From Notoacmeibacter ruber (GTDB taxonomy: Bacteria; Pseudomonadota; Alphaproteobacteria; Rhizobiales; Rhizobiaceae), in assembly GCF_003668555.1 (NCBI RefSeq), contig NZ_RCWN01000001.1:1660501-1724500 (forward strand): a stretch of 64,000 nucleotides of DNA. Direction: 5' to 3'. Shown here piece after piece: positions 17,368 through 25,144 of the stretch. Both the position numbers and the translations under genes were made by a program. Numbering within the stretch: position 1 is the stretch's first letter; each line of letters opens with the position of its first letter. Below the pieces are notes generated by a model. It was not told the origin of the DNA, ran no database searches, and saw only the letters and a list, made by a program, of their open reading frames with translations.

Positions 17368-19038
17368 CTATTCGATTGGAAGCGTCTCTATAAACGTCTC
17401 ACCATCCGGCCGCGCCAACAGAAGAAAAGCGTTCTGTCGGCCGTTCTCGCGTAGGGTTTCCAGACGCTGCATCGCCTCCTCAACCGTCGAGACCAGCTCC
17501 TGCGAAATTGCGACGATCACCGTCCCCGCTTCGATCCCCCGTTCCTCTGCATCTGAACCACGCACAACGGAGGAGACGAGGACGCCACTCACATCCTCCC
17601 CGATCGCATATTGCGAGCGGGCCAACGCGTCGATTTCGCCAAGCTCGATCCCGGCAAGGGCGGCAGGGCCTGCCTCCTCGGCATCATCCGCCGTCTCACC
17701 GGTTCCGCCCTCAGCCTCATCATCCGAGGCGGAAGCCCTCTCGGAATCTTCAAGCCGGCCGAGTGTTACCTCGACCGTCCTCTCTTCTCCCTCGCGGATA
17801 ATGGCGACATCGACCGTCTTGCCGACCTCTGTATCGGCGACGATACGCGGCAGATCGCGGGACTGGGTCACAGGGCGGCCGTCGAATTTCAGGATGATGT
17901 CGCCTGCGAGTATCTCGCCCCCATCGACCGGCCCCGGCGTGATGATGGCCGCAACGAGCGCGCCTTCTGTCTTTTCAAGATCGAGGCTTTCCGCGATATC
18001 AGGCGTGACGGGCTCGATCCGGACGCCCAACCATCCGCGCCGTGTCTCGCCATATTCGATCAGCTGATTGACGACGCCGCGAGCCAGATCCGACGGAACG
18101 GAAAAACCGATCCCGATCGATCCGCCCGAAGGCGAGATGATGGCCGTATTGATGCCGATGACCTCGCCATACATGTTGAACAACGGGCCACCCGAATTGC
18201 CACGGTTGATGGCGGCGTCGGTCTGAATGAAATCATCATAGGGCCCCGCTTCGATATCGCGGTTGACCGCAGAAACGATTCCAACGGTCAGCGTCGCGCC
18301 AAGGCCGAACGGATTGCCGATCGCCATAACCCAGTCGCCGATACGCATCTCCTGTGAGGGACCGAATTTGACGTCCGTCAGCCTATGGTCGCTTTCGTCG
18401 AGTTGAAGCACGGCGAGATCGGTTTTCTCATCGGTACCGCGCAGCGTCGCACCAATCCGGGTGCCATCGGGAAAAACGGCCGTGATCTCGCCGCCACCTT
18501 CGATCACATGATTGTTCGTGACCACATAGCGATTGTCCGCATCGATGACGAAGCCCGAGCCAAGTGAACTGGTAGGCCCTTCGGGCGCATCCCGCTCCTG
18601 ATTGTTGAAGAAGTCTTCGAAATACTCCTTGAAGGGCGAATCGTCCGGCAGGTCGGGTGGCGCAATCTCTCCACCACTGCTTTCCGGCGGTGGTTGGTTC
18701 AGCGAGATATTGACCACGGCCGGCAAAAGTTTCTCGGCAAGATCAGCGACCGATTCTGGTCCGCTGGCGAGTCTGCGATCGCCATCAGCGCTCAGATTGG
18801 CGTTATCTTCCGTCTCGGGAACAGGCACGAGATCGAGTTGTGGCGGTTTCGCCGGCAGATCGACCTGGGGAGATGGCTGGACCGGTGCCGTAGGGTCGTC
18901 CTGCGGGCCAGGTGTCAGTTGGTCGGGCATTGGCTGAGGCGGGGCCTCCTGCGCCAGTACCGCTGGAGCGAACGCAATCATCGCTCCGAAAAGTGTAACA
19001 GCGGCAACACGACCGAGTGGCAAGCGACGAAGCAACAT
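17368..19038 (-). CDS. degP: Do-type periplasmic serine protease (DegP/MucD family)
   Basis: Protease/chaperone for misfolded envelope proteins. 556 residues: signal peptide (to about residue 29, ending AVLAQ), a proline-rich linker, a trypsin-like domain with catalytic His177 (TNNHVIEGG), Asp207 (KTDLAVLQL) and Ser282 (RGNSGGPLFN), then two PDZ domains (from about 320 and 455). An acidic spacer separates the PDZ domains. ATG 19038 is chosen over an upstream in-frame codon because GGAG lies 8 bases before it and the signal peptide then begins correctly. It follows hflK-hflC but is separated from them by a terminator, so it probably has its own promoter in the 90-base gap. Confidence 0.93.
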   Translation of the reverse strand: MLLRRLPLGRVAAVTLFGAMIAFAPAVLAQEAPPQPMPDQLTPGPQDDPTAPVQPSPQVDLPAKPPQLDLVPVPETEDNANLSADGDRRLASGPESVADLAEKLLPAVVNISLNQPPPESSGGEIAPPDLPDDSPFKEYFEDFFNNQERDAPEGPTSSLGSGFVIDADNRYVVTNNHVIEGGGEITAVFPDGTRIGATLRGTDEKTDLAVLQLDESDHRLTDVKFGPSQEMRIGDWVMAIGNPFGLGATLTVGIVSAVNRDIEAGPYDDFIQTDAAINRGNSGGPLFNMYGEVIGINTAIISPSGGSIGIGFSVPSDLARGVVNQLIEYGETRRGWLGVRIEPVTPDIAESLDLEKTEGALVAAIITPGPVDGGEILAGDIILKFDGRPVTQSRDLPRIVADTEVGKTVDVAIIREGEERTVEVTLGRLEDSERASASDDEAEGGTGETADDAEEAGPAALAGIELGEIDALARSQYAIGEDVSGVLVSSVVRGSDAEERGIEAGTVIVAISQELVSTVEEAMQRLETLRENGRQNAFLLLARPDGETFIETLPIE

Positions 19039-19130
19039 CCAGAACTCCAAAAAGACGCGCAAACGTCTGCGCAAGGACGATGATAATTCGGCGTCATGCC
19101 CTTAGCGAGGCACCTTTCCACCTTTTAATG

Positions 19131-19166
19131 GAAAGAAGGCGCGGAACGGGTCCCGCGCCTTCTTTC
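19131..19166 (-). terminator. Terminator after hflC
   Basis: Perfect 14-bp arms GAAAGAAGGCGCGG (19131-19144) and CCGCGCCTTCTTTC (19153-19166) around an 8-base loop, 20 bases after the hflC stop. The distal arm is pyrimidine-rich in the direction of hflC transcription. It separates hflKC from degP. Confidence 0.85.
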
Positions 19167-19185
19167 ATCATGACGGAAGAAGAAA

Positions 19186-20331
19186 CTAGTTCCCGGCCGC
19201 GGGAGCCGTTTCACTTTCAGCGGCGTCTGACGATGACTCCGTCTCGACCGCACCTTCCGGCTCGTCCTGAGTGTCATCAGCTTCGACCGAAGGAGCCTCG
19301 CCCTGATCGGGAGACGGCGCTCCCCCAGCGGGCCCTTCAGGCGTCGCAGCATCGCCCTGCGTGCCGCCATCCGGTGACACCGGAGCCTGCTCCTGAACTT
19401 CGCCACCCTCGTCGCCGCTTGTCAGTTCCGGGCCCTGCCGCGTGACGGGAGCCACCGAAGAGAGCGAGCCGCCCCCAGCCTGAGTGAAATAGCGGAAGAA
19501 CTCCGAGTCAGGCGAGAGGACCAGCGTCGAGCCGGTATCTTGCAGCGATTGCGCGTAGGCCTGCATGGAGCGGTAGAAGTCGAAGAACTCCGGATCCTCG
19601 CCATAACTATCGGCAAAAATTCGGTTCCGTTCCGCGTCACCTTCACCACGCAGGATCTCCGACTGACGCTGCGCATCGGCGCGGATTTCGACCACTTCGC
19701 GGTCGGAGCGCGCGCGAATGCGCTGGGCGGCCTCACGGCCACGCGCCCGCAAACGCTCGGCTTCGGCCAGACGCTCGGCGGTCATGCGGTCATAGGTCTG
19801 CTGGCTGACCTCGGCGGTCAGGTCTGTCCGGCGAATACGCACGTCCTCGATTTCCAGACCAAGCTGCTCGGCGGCAGGCCGAAGCTGCGAAGCGACTTCA
19901 CGCATCATTTCCGTGCGCTCGTCCGACAGTGCGGCTTCGAAACCGCGCAGGCCGTAAACACGGCGCAAGGCAGCATCCATACGAGTGCGCAAACGCTGTT
20001 CTGCCAACGGTACGGAGCCCGAAACGGCTTGTCGGAACCTGCGAGGATCGTTGATCCGATACGCGACAAACGCGTCCACCACGTAGAACTTACCGCCCGA
20101 CACCTGAACGCGGATATCGTCGAGGTTGAAGCGGAGGATACGGTCGTCGATCAGCTGAACGCTGTCGAGGATCGGAAGTTTGAAATAAAGGCCGGGCTGT
20201 TCCTCGACATCGACGATCTCGCCGAAGCGAAGAACGATGGCCTGCTGGCGTTCATTGACCACGAAGATCGATGAAAGGGCGATCACCACGATCACCGCCA
20301 GCGCTATGAGAAGGGCTGTAAAGCGGTTCAT
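19186..20331 (-). CDS. hflC: HflC, membrane regulator of FtsH protease
   Basis: SPFH/prohibitin-family partner of HflK; the HflKC complex surrounds the FtsH protease in the inner membrane. 381 residues: one N-terminal transmembrane helix (about 4-24), the SPFH domain with NERQQAIVLRFGEIV and PGLYFKLPILDSV, then a coiled-coil region. From about residue 284 there is a 98-residue tail rich in Glu, Asp, Gly, Ser and Pro that typical HflC proteins (about 300-330 residues) lack. The ATG overlaps the hflK stop by four bases, so translation is coupled. Confidence 0.94.
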   Translation of the reverse strand: MNRFTALLIALAVIVVIALSSIFVVNERQQAIVLRFGEIVDVEEQPGLYFKLPILDSVQLIDDRILRFNLDDIRVQVSGGKFYVVDAFVAYRINDPRRFRQAVSGSVPLAEQRLRTRMDAALRRVYGLRGFEAALSDERTEMMREVASQLRPAAEQLGLEIEDVRIRRTDLTAEVSQQTYDRMTAERLAEAERLRARGREAAQRIRARSDREVVEIRADAQRQSEILRGEGDAERNRIFADSYGEDPEFFDFYRSMQAYAQSLQDTGSTLVLSPDSEFFRYFTQAGGGSLSSVAPVTRQGPELTSGDEGGEVQEQAPVSPDGGTQGDAATPEGPAGGAPSPDQGEAPSVEADDTQDEPEGAVETESSSDAAESETAPAAGN

Positions 20332-21548
20332 TGCTGGCTCTCCCTCGAACGGACGGACTGTCCCGACGTCTGGCCGGAAGAGGACGACGACGTATTGGCG
20401 TTTCCTGTGGTCGACGAACGCTGATCGCCCGGCCGCTGAAGCTGGTCGAGCGGAAGATAAGGCACCACGCCGTTCGAGCCTGAGGCACCCTGCTCCAGGA
20501 TCACCTTGTTCGAGTTTCGCAGGACATTTTCCATCGTTTCAAGGAAAAGGCGCTTGCGCGTCACCTCGGGAGCCTTGGCATATTCTTCATAAATCGAAGA
20601 GAAGCGCTGCGCCTCACCGGTTGCTTCCTGCACGACGCGGTTCTTGTAGGCTGCCGCGCCTTCCAGTATCTGCGCCGCCTCACCGCGAGCCTGACCCAGA
20701 ACCTGGTTGGAGTAGCGATTGCTCTCCTCGACGAAACGATCTTCGTCCTGCTCTGCGCGCTGCACCTCGTCAAAGGCATCGGCGACCTGCGAAGGCGGCG
20801 CCGCATCCTCGATCGAGATCGCGTTCAAACCGAGTCCGGCCTCATAGTCGTCCAGCGTCGCCTGCACGATCGAGCGAACCTGCTCGGCAATGCCTGCACG
20901 GTCATCGCGGAAAATATCTTCCGCAGGCCGGCGGCCGACAACTTCACGCATCGCGCTTTCGGCAACCTGACGCAGCATGTCGTCCGGGTTCGATACAGCG
21001 AAGAGGTATTTGGCAGGGTCAACCACCTGGTAAGCGACGGAAAACACGACATCGACGATGTTCTGGTCGCCCGACAGCATCAGGCCGGACGTATCGCGAG
21101 TCGTCCCGCCCGAGCCGATCGTCACCAGCTTCTCGGCTGTCGTGACCTTGTCGACCGTTTCGATCGGCCATGCGTGGAAGTGCAGTCCAGGCTCCGAAAA
21201 TTCCTGCTTCGGCTTACCGAAGAGGAGTTCGACGCCGACTTCATCGGGCTGCACGGTATAGAAGGACTGGAAGGCGACGAAACCAATGACGCCGAGAGCA
21301 ACGAGCCCCGCAATCATGCCAGCGCCAAGTCCGCCATTTCCACCACCGCCCCCACCGCGAGAACCACCGCCCATGCGGCGGATACGATCCTGGCCGCGGC
21401 GAATGATATCTTCGAGATCAGGCGTATTGTTCTGCGGACCCCGTGGGCGTTGGGGACCATTCCCCCACGGTCCGTTATTGCGTCCTCCGCCACGGTCGCC
21501 GCCGCCCCATGGGCCACCACCGCCGCCGCCTTGATTACTCCAGGGCAT
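20328..21548 (-). CDS. hflK: HflK, membrane regulator of FtsH protease
   Basis: Partner of HflC. 406 residues starting MPWSNQGGGGGG with a glycine/arginine/asparagine-rich cytoplasmic N-terminus (about 1-75), one transmembrane helix (about 83-105), then the SPFH domain (FYTVQPDEVGVELLFGKP) and a coiled coil. ATG 21548 follows GGAGG at ideal distance; 16 more open codons upstream are ignored. The C-terminus is Ser/Gln-rich. It forms an operon with hflC and lies downstream of folA-thyA on the same strand. Confidence 0.95.
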   Translation of the reverse strand: MPWSNQGGGGGGPWGGGDRGGGRNNGPWGNGPQRPRGPQNNTPDLEDIIRRGQDRIRRMGGGSRGGGGGGNGGLGAGMIAGLVALGVIGFVAFQSFYTVQPDEVGVELLFGKPKQEFSEPGLHFHAWPIETVDKVTTAEKLVTIGSGGTTRDTSGLMLSGDQNIVDVVFSVAYQVVDPAKYLFAVSNPDDMLRQVAESAMREVVGRRPAEDIFRDDRAGIAEQVRSIVQATLDDYEAGLGLNAISIEDAAPPSQVADAFDEVQRAEQDEDRFVEESNRYSNQVLGQARGEAAQILEGAAAYKNRVVQEATGEAQRFSSIYEEYAKAPEVTRKRLFLETMENVLRNSNKVILEQGASGSNGVVPYLPLDQLQRPGDQRSSTTGNANTSSSSSGQTSGQSVRSRESQQ

Positions 21549-21686
21549 TGCGCCTCCAACTTTAATGCGCGTCCTCCCGCACCCGCGCGAAGACAAGAAG
21601 AATTGAACTCTTAATAGGAAGCGCGCCCTGTCAATTCAACGCGGGGGAAGCGCTTTTAGCCTTTATGGTGATCGCATGCCGGCTTT

Positions 21687-22262
21687 TTAGGCGGGATAAG
21701 CCTTCTGATCGCGCCGCTGCCAGACTTCATAACGTGTGGGGTGAGTGTCCTTTGGGCCCGCGGGAACGTCTTCGGCATGCACACGCTCGAACTCTTCCTC
21801 CGCTATGTCTGGAAAGAACGTATCGCCCTCGATTTTGGCCAGAACCCTTGTGATGTGGATGATATCGCTCAGCCCCATGGCCTGTTCATAGATCTGCCCA
21901 CCGCCGATCACACAGATGTCGAGCTCGGGATCCTGCTCGCCATCCTCACGCGCCTGCCGCTCAGCGCTCTCGATATGCGCGTTGGCCAGATCCAGCGCAG
22001 CGTCCAGAGAGCCGGCACGCAGCACGCCCTCCGCTTCCCAGTCATAGTCTCGGGTCACCACGATATTGAGCCGGCCGGGTAGCGGCTTGCCCACGGCTTC
22101 GAACGTCTTGCGGCCCATAATGACGGGGCAGCCCATCGTGATGGTCTTGAAGCGCTTCAGATCCGTCGAAAGATGCCACGGCATTTCGCCGTCACGGCCG
22201 ATGGTTCCGTTCTCGGCAGCGGCGACGACCAGAGCTATGGGCGCAATATCAGACACGTTCAC
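21687..22262 (-). CDS. folA: Dihydrofolate reductase
   Basis: NADPH-dependent reduction of dihydrofolate to tetrahydrofolate. 191 residues, slightly longer than E. coli FolA because of an acidic insertion (SAERQAREDGEQDPELD) before the CVIGGGQIYEQA motif. Other motifs are IALVVAAAENGTIGRDGEMPWHL at the N-terminus and PVIMGRKTFEAVGKPLPGR. It begins 21 bases after thyA, the classic pairing: ThyA produces dihydrofolate that FolA recycles. Confidence 0.96.
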   Translation of the reverse strand: MNVSDIAPIALVVAAAENGTIGRDGEMPWHLSTDLKRFKTITMGCPVIMGRKTFEAVGKPLPGRLNIVVTRDYDWEAEGVLRAGSLDAALDLANAHIESAERQAREDGEQDPELDICVIGGGQIYEQAMGLSDIIHITRVLAKIEGDTFFPDIAEEEFERVHAEDVPAGPKDTHPTRYEVWQRRDQKAYPA

Positions 22263-22283
22263 CTCGTCGAATTAATTGCCACA

Positions 22284-23078
22284 TCAAACGGCGATCGGCG
22301 CACGGATGGTGGGTTGAGCGACGTAATCGTCGATCCTGATATCGTCGAAAGTGAAATCCTCCACCTCGGTCACGGCCGGATTGAGCCATAAGGATGGCGG
22401 CGGCCCCGGCTCTCGCTTGAGCTGCTCTCGCGCCTGATCGAAATGATTGTGGTACAGGTGCGCATCGCCAAGCGTGTGAACGAATTCACCCCGCTCCAAC
22501 CCGGCAACCTGCGCCACCATTGCAGTCAGCAAAGCGTAGGAGGCGATATTGAACGGCACACCCAGGAAGATATCGGCGCTGCGCTGATAGAGCTGGCAGG
22601 ACAGCTTCCCATGGGCAACGTAGAACTGGAACAGACAGTGGCACGGGGGCAGCGCCATCTCGTCGACCTGGGCGGGATTCCATGCCGAGACAATGAGTCG
22701 CCGTGAATTGGGATTGGTCCGGATCTGCTCGATCACACGCGCGATCTGGTCGATCGTTTCGCCATCGCCATCGGGCCAGGATCGCCATTGGGCCCCATAA
22801 ACAGGACCGAGGTCGCCGTTCTCATCGGCCCACTCATCCCAGATCGTTACGCCATTCTGTTTCAGATAGCCGATATTGGTCTCGCCCCTGAGGAACCAGA
22901 GCAATTCATGGATGATCGAGCGCAGATGCAGTTTCTTGGTCGTCAGGAGCGGAAAGCTCTGCGAGAGGTCGAATCGCATCTGACGGCCAAAGACACCGCG
23001 CGTCCCCGTTCCTGTCCGGTCGCCGCGATCGACGCCGTTGGCCAGAACGTCATCCAGAAGATCGAGATATTGCCGCAT
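22284..23078 (-). CDS. thyA: Thymidylate synthase
   Basis: Methylates dUMP to dTMP with methylenetetrahydrofolate. 264 residues, the standard length. The catalytic cysteine sits in [14 protein letters not shown], and [20 protein letters not shown] and [16 protein letters not shown] are the usual signatures. First gene of thyA-folA. Confidence 0.97.
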   Translation of the reverse strand: MRQYLDLLDDVLANGVDRGDRTGTGTRGVFGRQMRFDLSQSFPLLTTKKLHLRSIIHELLWFLRGETNIGYLKQNGVTIWDEWADENGDLGPVYGAQWRSWPDGDGETIDQIARVIEQIRTNPNSRRLIVSAWNPAQVDEMALPPCHCLFQFYVAHGKLSCQLYQRSADIFLGVPFNIASYALLTAMVAQVAGLERGEFVHTLGDAHLYHNHFDQAREQLKREPGPPPSLWLNPAVTEVEDFTFDDIRIDDYVAQPTIRAPIAV

Positions 23079-23158
23079 TCATCTTCCCCTTTGGCGTTAT
23101 CCGCCAAAGCTATCCGAGTCGTTTCGATGGGAACACCACGCTATGGCCTGGCGCGTCT

Positions 23159-23476
23159 TTACATGTCGCGTATGGCGTCCAGCTTGTCGAGTTTCTTGGC
23201 CACCAGATAATAGAAGACCGCACGATTTTTAGCGCGGTTGCCCTTCATCATCGCGCACATCGCCTCGACGGCTTTCAGCCCCTCTTCATAGGAAACGCCG
23301 AGCTTTTCCTGTGCCCAGTTTTTGGCGACGGTTTCGCGCTCGGATTTCTGGCTGCACGCAACGGTCCGGGTCTCGCGCCGGGCCAGTACCGAGGCATAGC
23401 GTTTTTCGATGGCCTCGAGGACAGCCATATCGGCATCCTTGTCGTACTTTTTGAGATGCTCGGCATATTTGGCCAT
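23159..23476 (-). CDS. DUF2853 family protein
   Basis: Small soluble protein of 105 residues beginning MAKYAEHLKKYDKDAD, helical and charged, matching the DUF2853 family by its N-terminal motif and by the VAKNWAQEKLGV segment. ATG 23476 follows an AGGGGGG ribosome site; an in-frame codon 11 triplets upstream is less likely. Function unknown. It lies between thyA and ssrA. Confidence 0.8.
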   Translation of the reverse strand: MAKYAEHLKKYDKDADMAVLEAIEKRYASVLARRETRTVACSQKSERETVAKNWAQEKLGVSYEEGLKAVEAMCAMMKGNRAKNRAVFYYLVAKKLDKLDAIRDM

Positions 23477-23590
23477 GAGGCCCCCCTTTTCCGGCTGCAA
23501 TGACGACATGCAGTCCAGCCGAAAAGCCTCCCATCTGCAAGGCAGCAGACTCCTTCATCCAAACCTCTTCCATCCGCAGCCAGCCCACCC

Positions 23591-23596
23591 TATATT
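23591..23596 (+). promoter_or_regulatory. Probable -10 element of ssrA
   Basis: TATATT stands out in GC-rich surroundings, about 7 bases before the inferred transcript start. No good -35 was identified by eye. Confidence 0.5.
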
Positions 23597-23602
23597 GTTC
23601 TT

Positions 23603-23941
23603 GCCGGCTTTCGGGTCGGCTATGGCAATAAACGGGCGATGAAATAAGCCTATCGGACCCGGGTGCGATTCCCGGCGCCTCCACCACGAACCGTTGAAAA
23701 TTCGGATTTGGCAACGGCTGGTGATGGGGGCGAAATAGGATCGACGAGGGTGTAAAGATCGACTTTTTGCCCGGCATGATACCACCGTTATCGGGTCGAA
23801 CCTTATAGTTGCCAACGACAACTATGCTGAGGCACGTCTCGCTGCGTAAGCAGCGCGATAGTCTCGAATTGAAGTCCTGAGAAGCTAGCACTTTTCAGGC
23901 GGGGCCCGGAGGCGCCTGGCAACAGAAGCCTCCACTTTTTT
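23603..23941 (+). ncRNA. ssrA: Circularly permuted two-piece tmRNA
   Basis: Rescues stalled ribosomes and tags the nascent chain. The acceptor half comes first: T-stem CCGGG/CCCGG around TGCGATT (23659-23675), then CGCCTCC and ACCA ending at 23686. A 39-base spacer follows (CCGTTG/CAACGG helix), then the 5' half from 23726: GGGGGCG pairs with the CGCCTCC, including the G3-U70 wobble (G23728 with T23680) that marks alanine tRNAs. The resume frame GCC at 23811 encodes ANDNYAEARLAA, stop TAA 23847-23849. Permuted ssrA is the alphaproteobacterial form. A TATATT at 23591-23596 is a likely -10; the 5' end is inferred from it. A T-run terminator closes the gene. Confidence 0.95.
23908..23941 (+). 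terminator. Terminator of ssrA
   Basis: GGAGGC (23908-23913) and GCCTCC (23928-23933) form the stem, followed by ACTTTTTT. In the mature RNA the stem may also belong to a terminal pseudoknot. Confidence 0.8.
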
Positions 23942-24045
23942 CCTCATTTCGCCCTTCTTCGACGTTCTATTAACGCTTCGTCGTTCAAGGATGAGTGACG
24001 CGGCCCTTGTGCTGCGCTATACCCGTTTTCAAAGGCCGGAGCCGA

Positions 24046-24657
24046 ATGCCGATAGGACCGAACACGGAAATGACGCAGGATCAAATTCGTTACGACATTC
24101 TGGCGCAGGAAGCGCTTCGCGGCGTCATGCGCAAGGTACTGACGGAAGTCACCAAGGCTGGCCTACCCGGTAACCACCATTTCTTCATTACCTTCCTTAC
24201 CAATTTTCCCGGCGTTCGCGTTTCCTCGCGTTTGCGGGAAAAATATCCGGAACAGATGACCATCGTTCTGCAGTACCAGTATTGGGACCTGACGGTCACC
24301 GATACGGGCTTCTCGGTGGGCCTGTCCTTTTCCGACATTCCGGAAAAGCTGGAAGTTCCCTTTGCCGCTGTGCGCGGCTTCTATGATCCGAGTGTCAATT
24401 TCGAGCTGGAATTCGATGTCCGGCTGGACGAAGCGGCCGTTCACGATGCCGAAGTGACCTCCCTTCCAGCACCAGCTGCGGTCCCTTCCGGAGACGAAGG
24501 TGCGGAAGCAAAGCCGGCAAAGGTGGGTCGCGCCGACAAGAAAAAGGCTGAAACCGCCAAGGATGGCGCACAAGACAGCGACAACGAGCAGACGGAGACG
24601 GAAAAGAAGCCGGCCGCCGATGTCGTTTCGCTCGACGCCTTTCGCAAGAACAAGTGA
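24046..24657 (+). CDS. sspB: SspB, ClpXP adaptor for ssrA-tagged proteins
   Basis: Binds the ssrA tag and delivers tagged proteins to ClpXP. 203 residues. The core MTQDQIRYDILAQEALRGVM, GLPGNHHFFITFLT, PGVRVSSRLREKYPEQM and FYDPSVNFELEF is the alphaproteobacterial SspB type. The last 65 residues are acidic and lysine-rich with a C-terminal conserved VVSLDAFRKNK, the likely ClpX-docking end. Two starts are possible: ATG 24046 with GGAG just upstream, or ATG 24070 giving the family-typical MTQDQIRYD. It begins about 100 bases after the ssrA terminator, so tag and adaptor genes are neighbours. Confidence 0.93.
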   Translation: MPIGPNTEMTQDQIRYDILAQEALRGVMRKVLTEVTKAGLPGNHHFFITFLTNFPGVRVSSRLREKYPEQMTIVLQYQYWDLTVTDTGFSVGLSFSDIPEKLEVPFAAVRGFYDPSVNFELEFDVRLDEAAVHDAEVTSLPAPAAVPSGDEGAEAKPAKVGRADKKKAETAKDGAQDSDNEQTETEKKPAADVVSLDAFRKNK

Positions 24658-24659
24658 TT

Positions 24660-24839
24660 ATGGCGGAGATCGTCAACCTCCGCCGCGAGCGCAAACGCAA
24701 GCAGCGTGAGGAACGCGAAGTTCAGGCGGACGAAAACCGCCGCCTCCACGGTCGGACGCTGTCGGAAAAATCCGAAACGCTGAACGAACGCTTGCGAAAA
24801 GTGCGGAATCTCGACGGACATCGGCTCGACAAATCCTAG
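24660..24839 (+). CDS. DUF4169 family small basic protein
   Basis: 59 residues, highly charged and helical (MAEIVNLRRERKRKQREERE). The N-terminal AEIVNLRRERK motif is typical of DUF4169, common in alphaproteobacteria. The start lies two bases after the sspB stop and the frame is coupled to it. Function unknown. Confidence 0.85.
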   Translation: MAEIVNLRRERKRKQREEREVQADENRRLHGRTLSEKSETLNERLRKVRNLDGHRLDKS

Positions 24840-24853
24840 CCGGCCCCCGCCCG

Positions 24854-25144
24854 ATGACGATCCGCAAGCAATCCATCTCCATCGCGGGACACCGGACATC
24901 GTTTTCCCTGGAGGAGCCGTTCCTTCAGGCGCTGAAATTGCTGGCCGAACGGCGGGGCATGACGCTGGCGGCACTCGTCAGGTCCGTCGATACGACACGC
25001 CCCCAGACAACCAATCTTTCCAGTGCGCTCCGGCTTGTCGTGCTCGCCGATCTTCAACAGCGTTGCGGCGAGCGGCTTGGAGCGCCGACGGAGTCGGACA
25101 TTCAGCCGTCAGGGACGAGGTCCGGCACCAGCTCTTCGAGTTGA
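24854..25144 (+). CDS. Ribbon-helix-helix domain protein
   Basis: 96 residues. RKQSISIAGHRTSFSLEEPF followed by LKLLAERRGMTLAALVRSVD is a ribbon-helix-helix fold of the RHH_4 type (PF13467), suggesting a DNA-binding or antitoxin-like small regulator. It follows the DUF4169 gene by 14 bases in the sspB operon. Its last 43 bases overlap the 3' end of the convergent AsmA gene, and its serine-rich C-terminus (SGTRSGTSSSS) comes from that overlap. No toxin gene is adjacent. Confidence 0.8.
   Translation: MTIRKQSISIAGHRTSFSLEEPFLQALKLLAERRGMTLAALVRSVDTTRPQTTNLSSALRLVVLADLQQRCGERLGAPTESDIQPSGTRSGTSSSS

Noticed and set aside
20237..21145. Plus-strand open frame of 302 codons
   Set aside because: Opposite hflK, rich in Arg/Pro/Ser, as expected of an antisense shadow.
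23655..23686. A tRNA T-arm and CCA end
   Set aside because: No tRNA anticodon arm is attached; the partner acceptor strand lies downstream at 23726 with the tag frame, so it is the acceptor piece of permuted ssrA.
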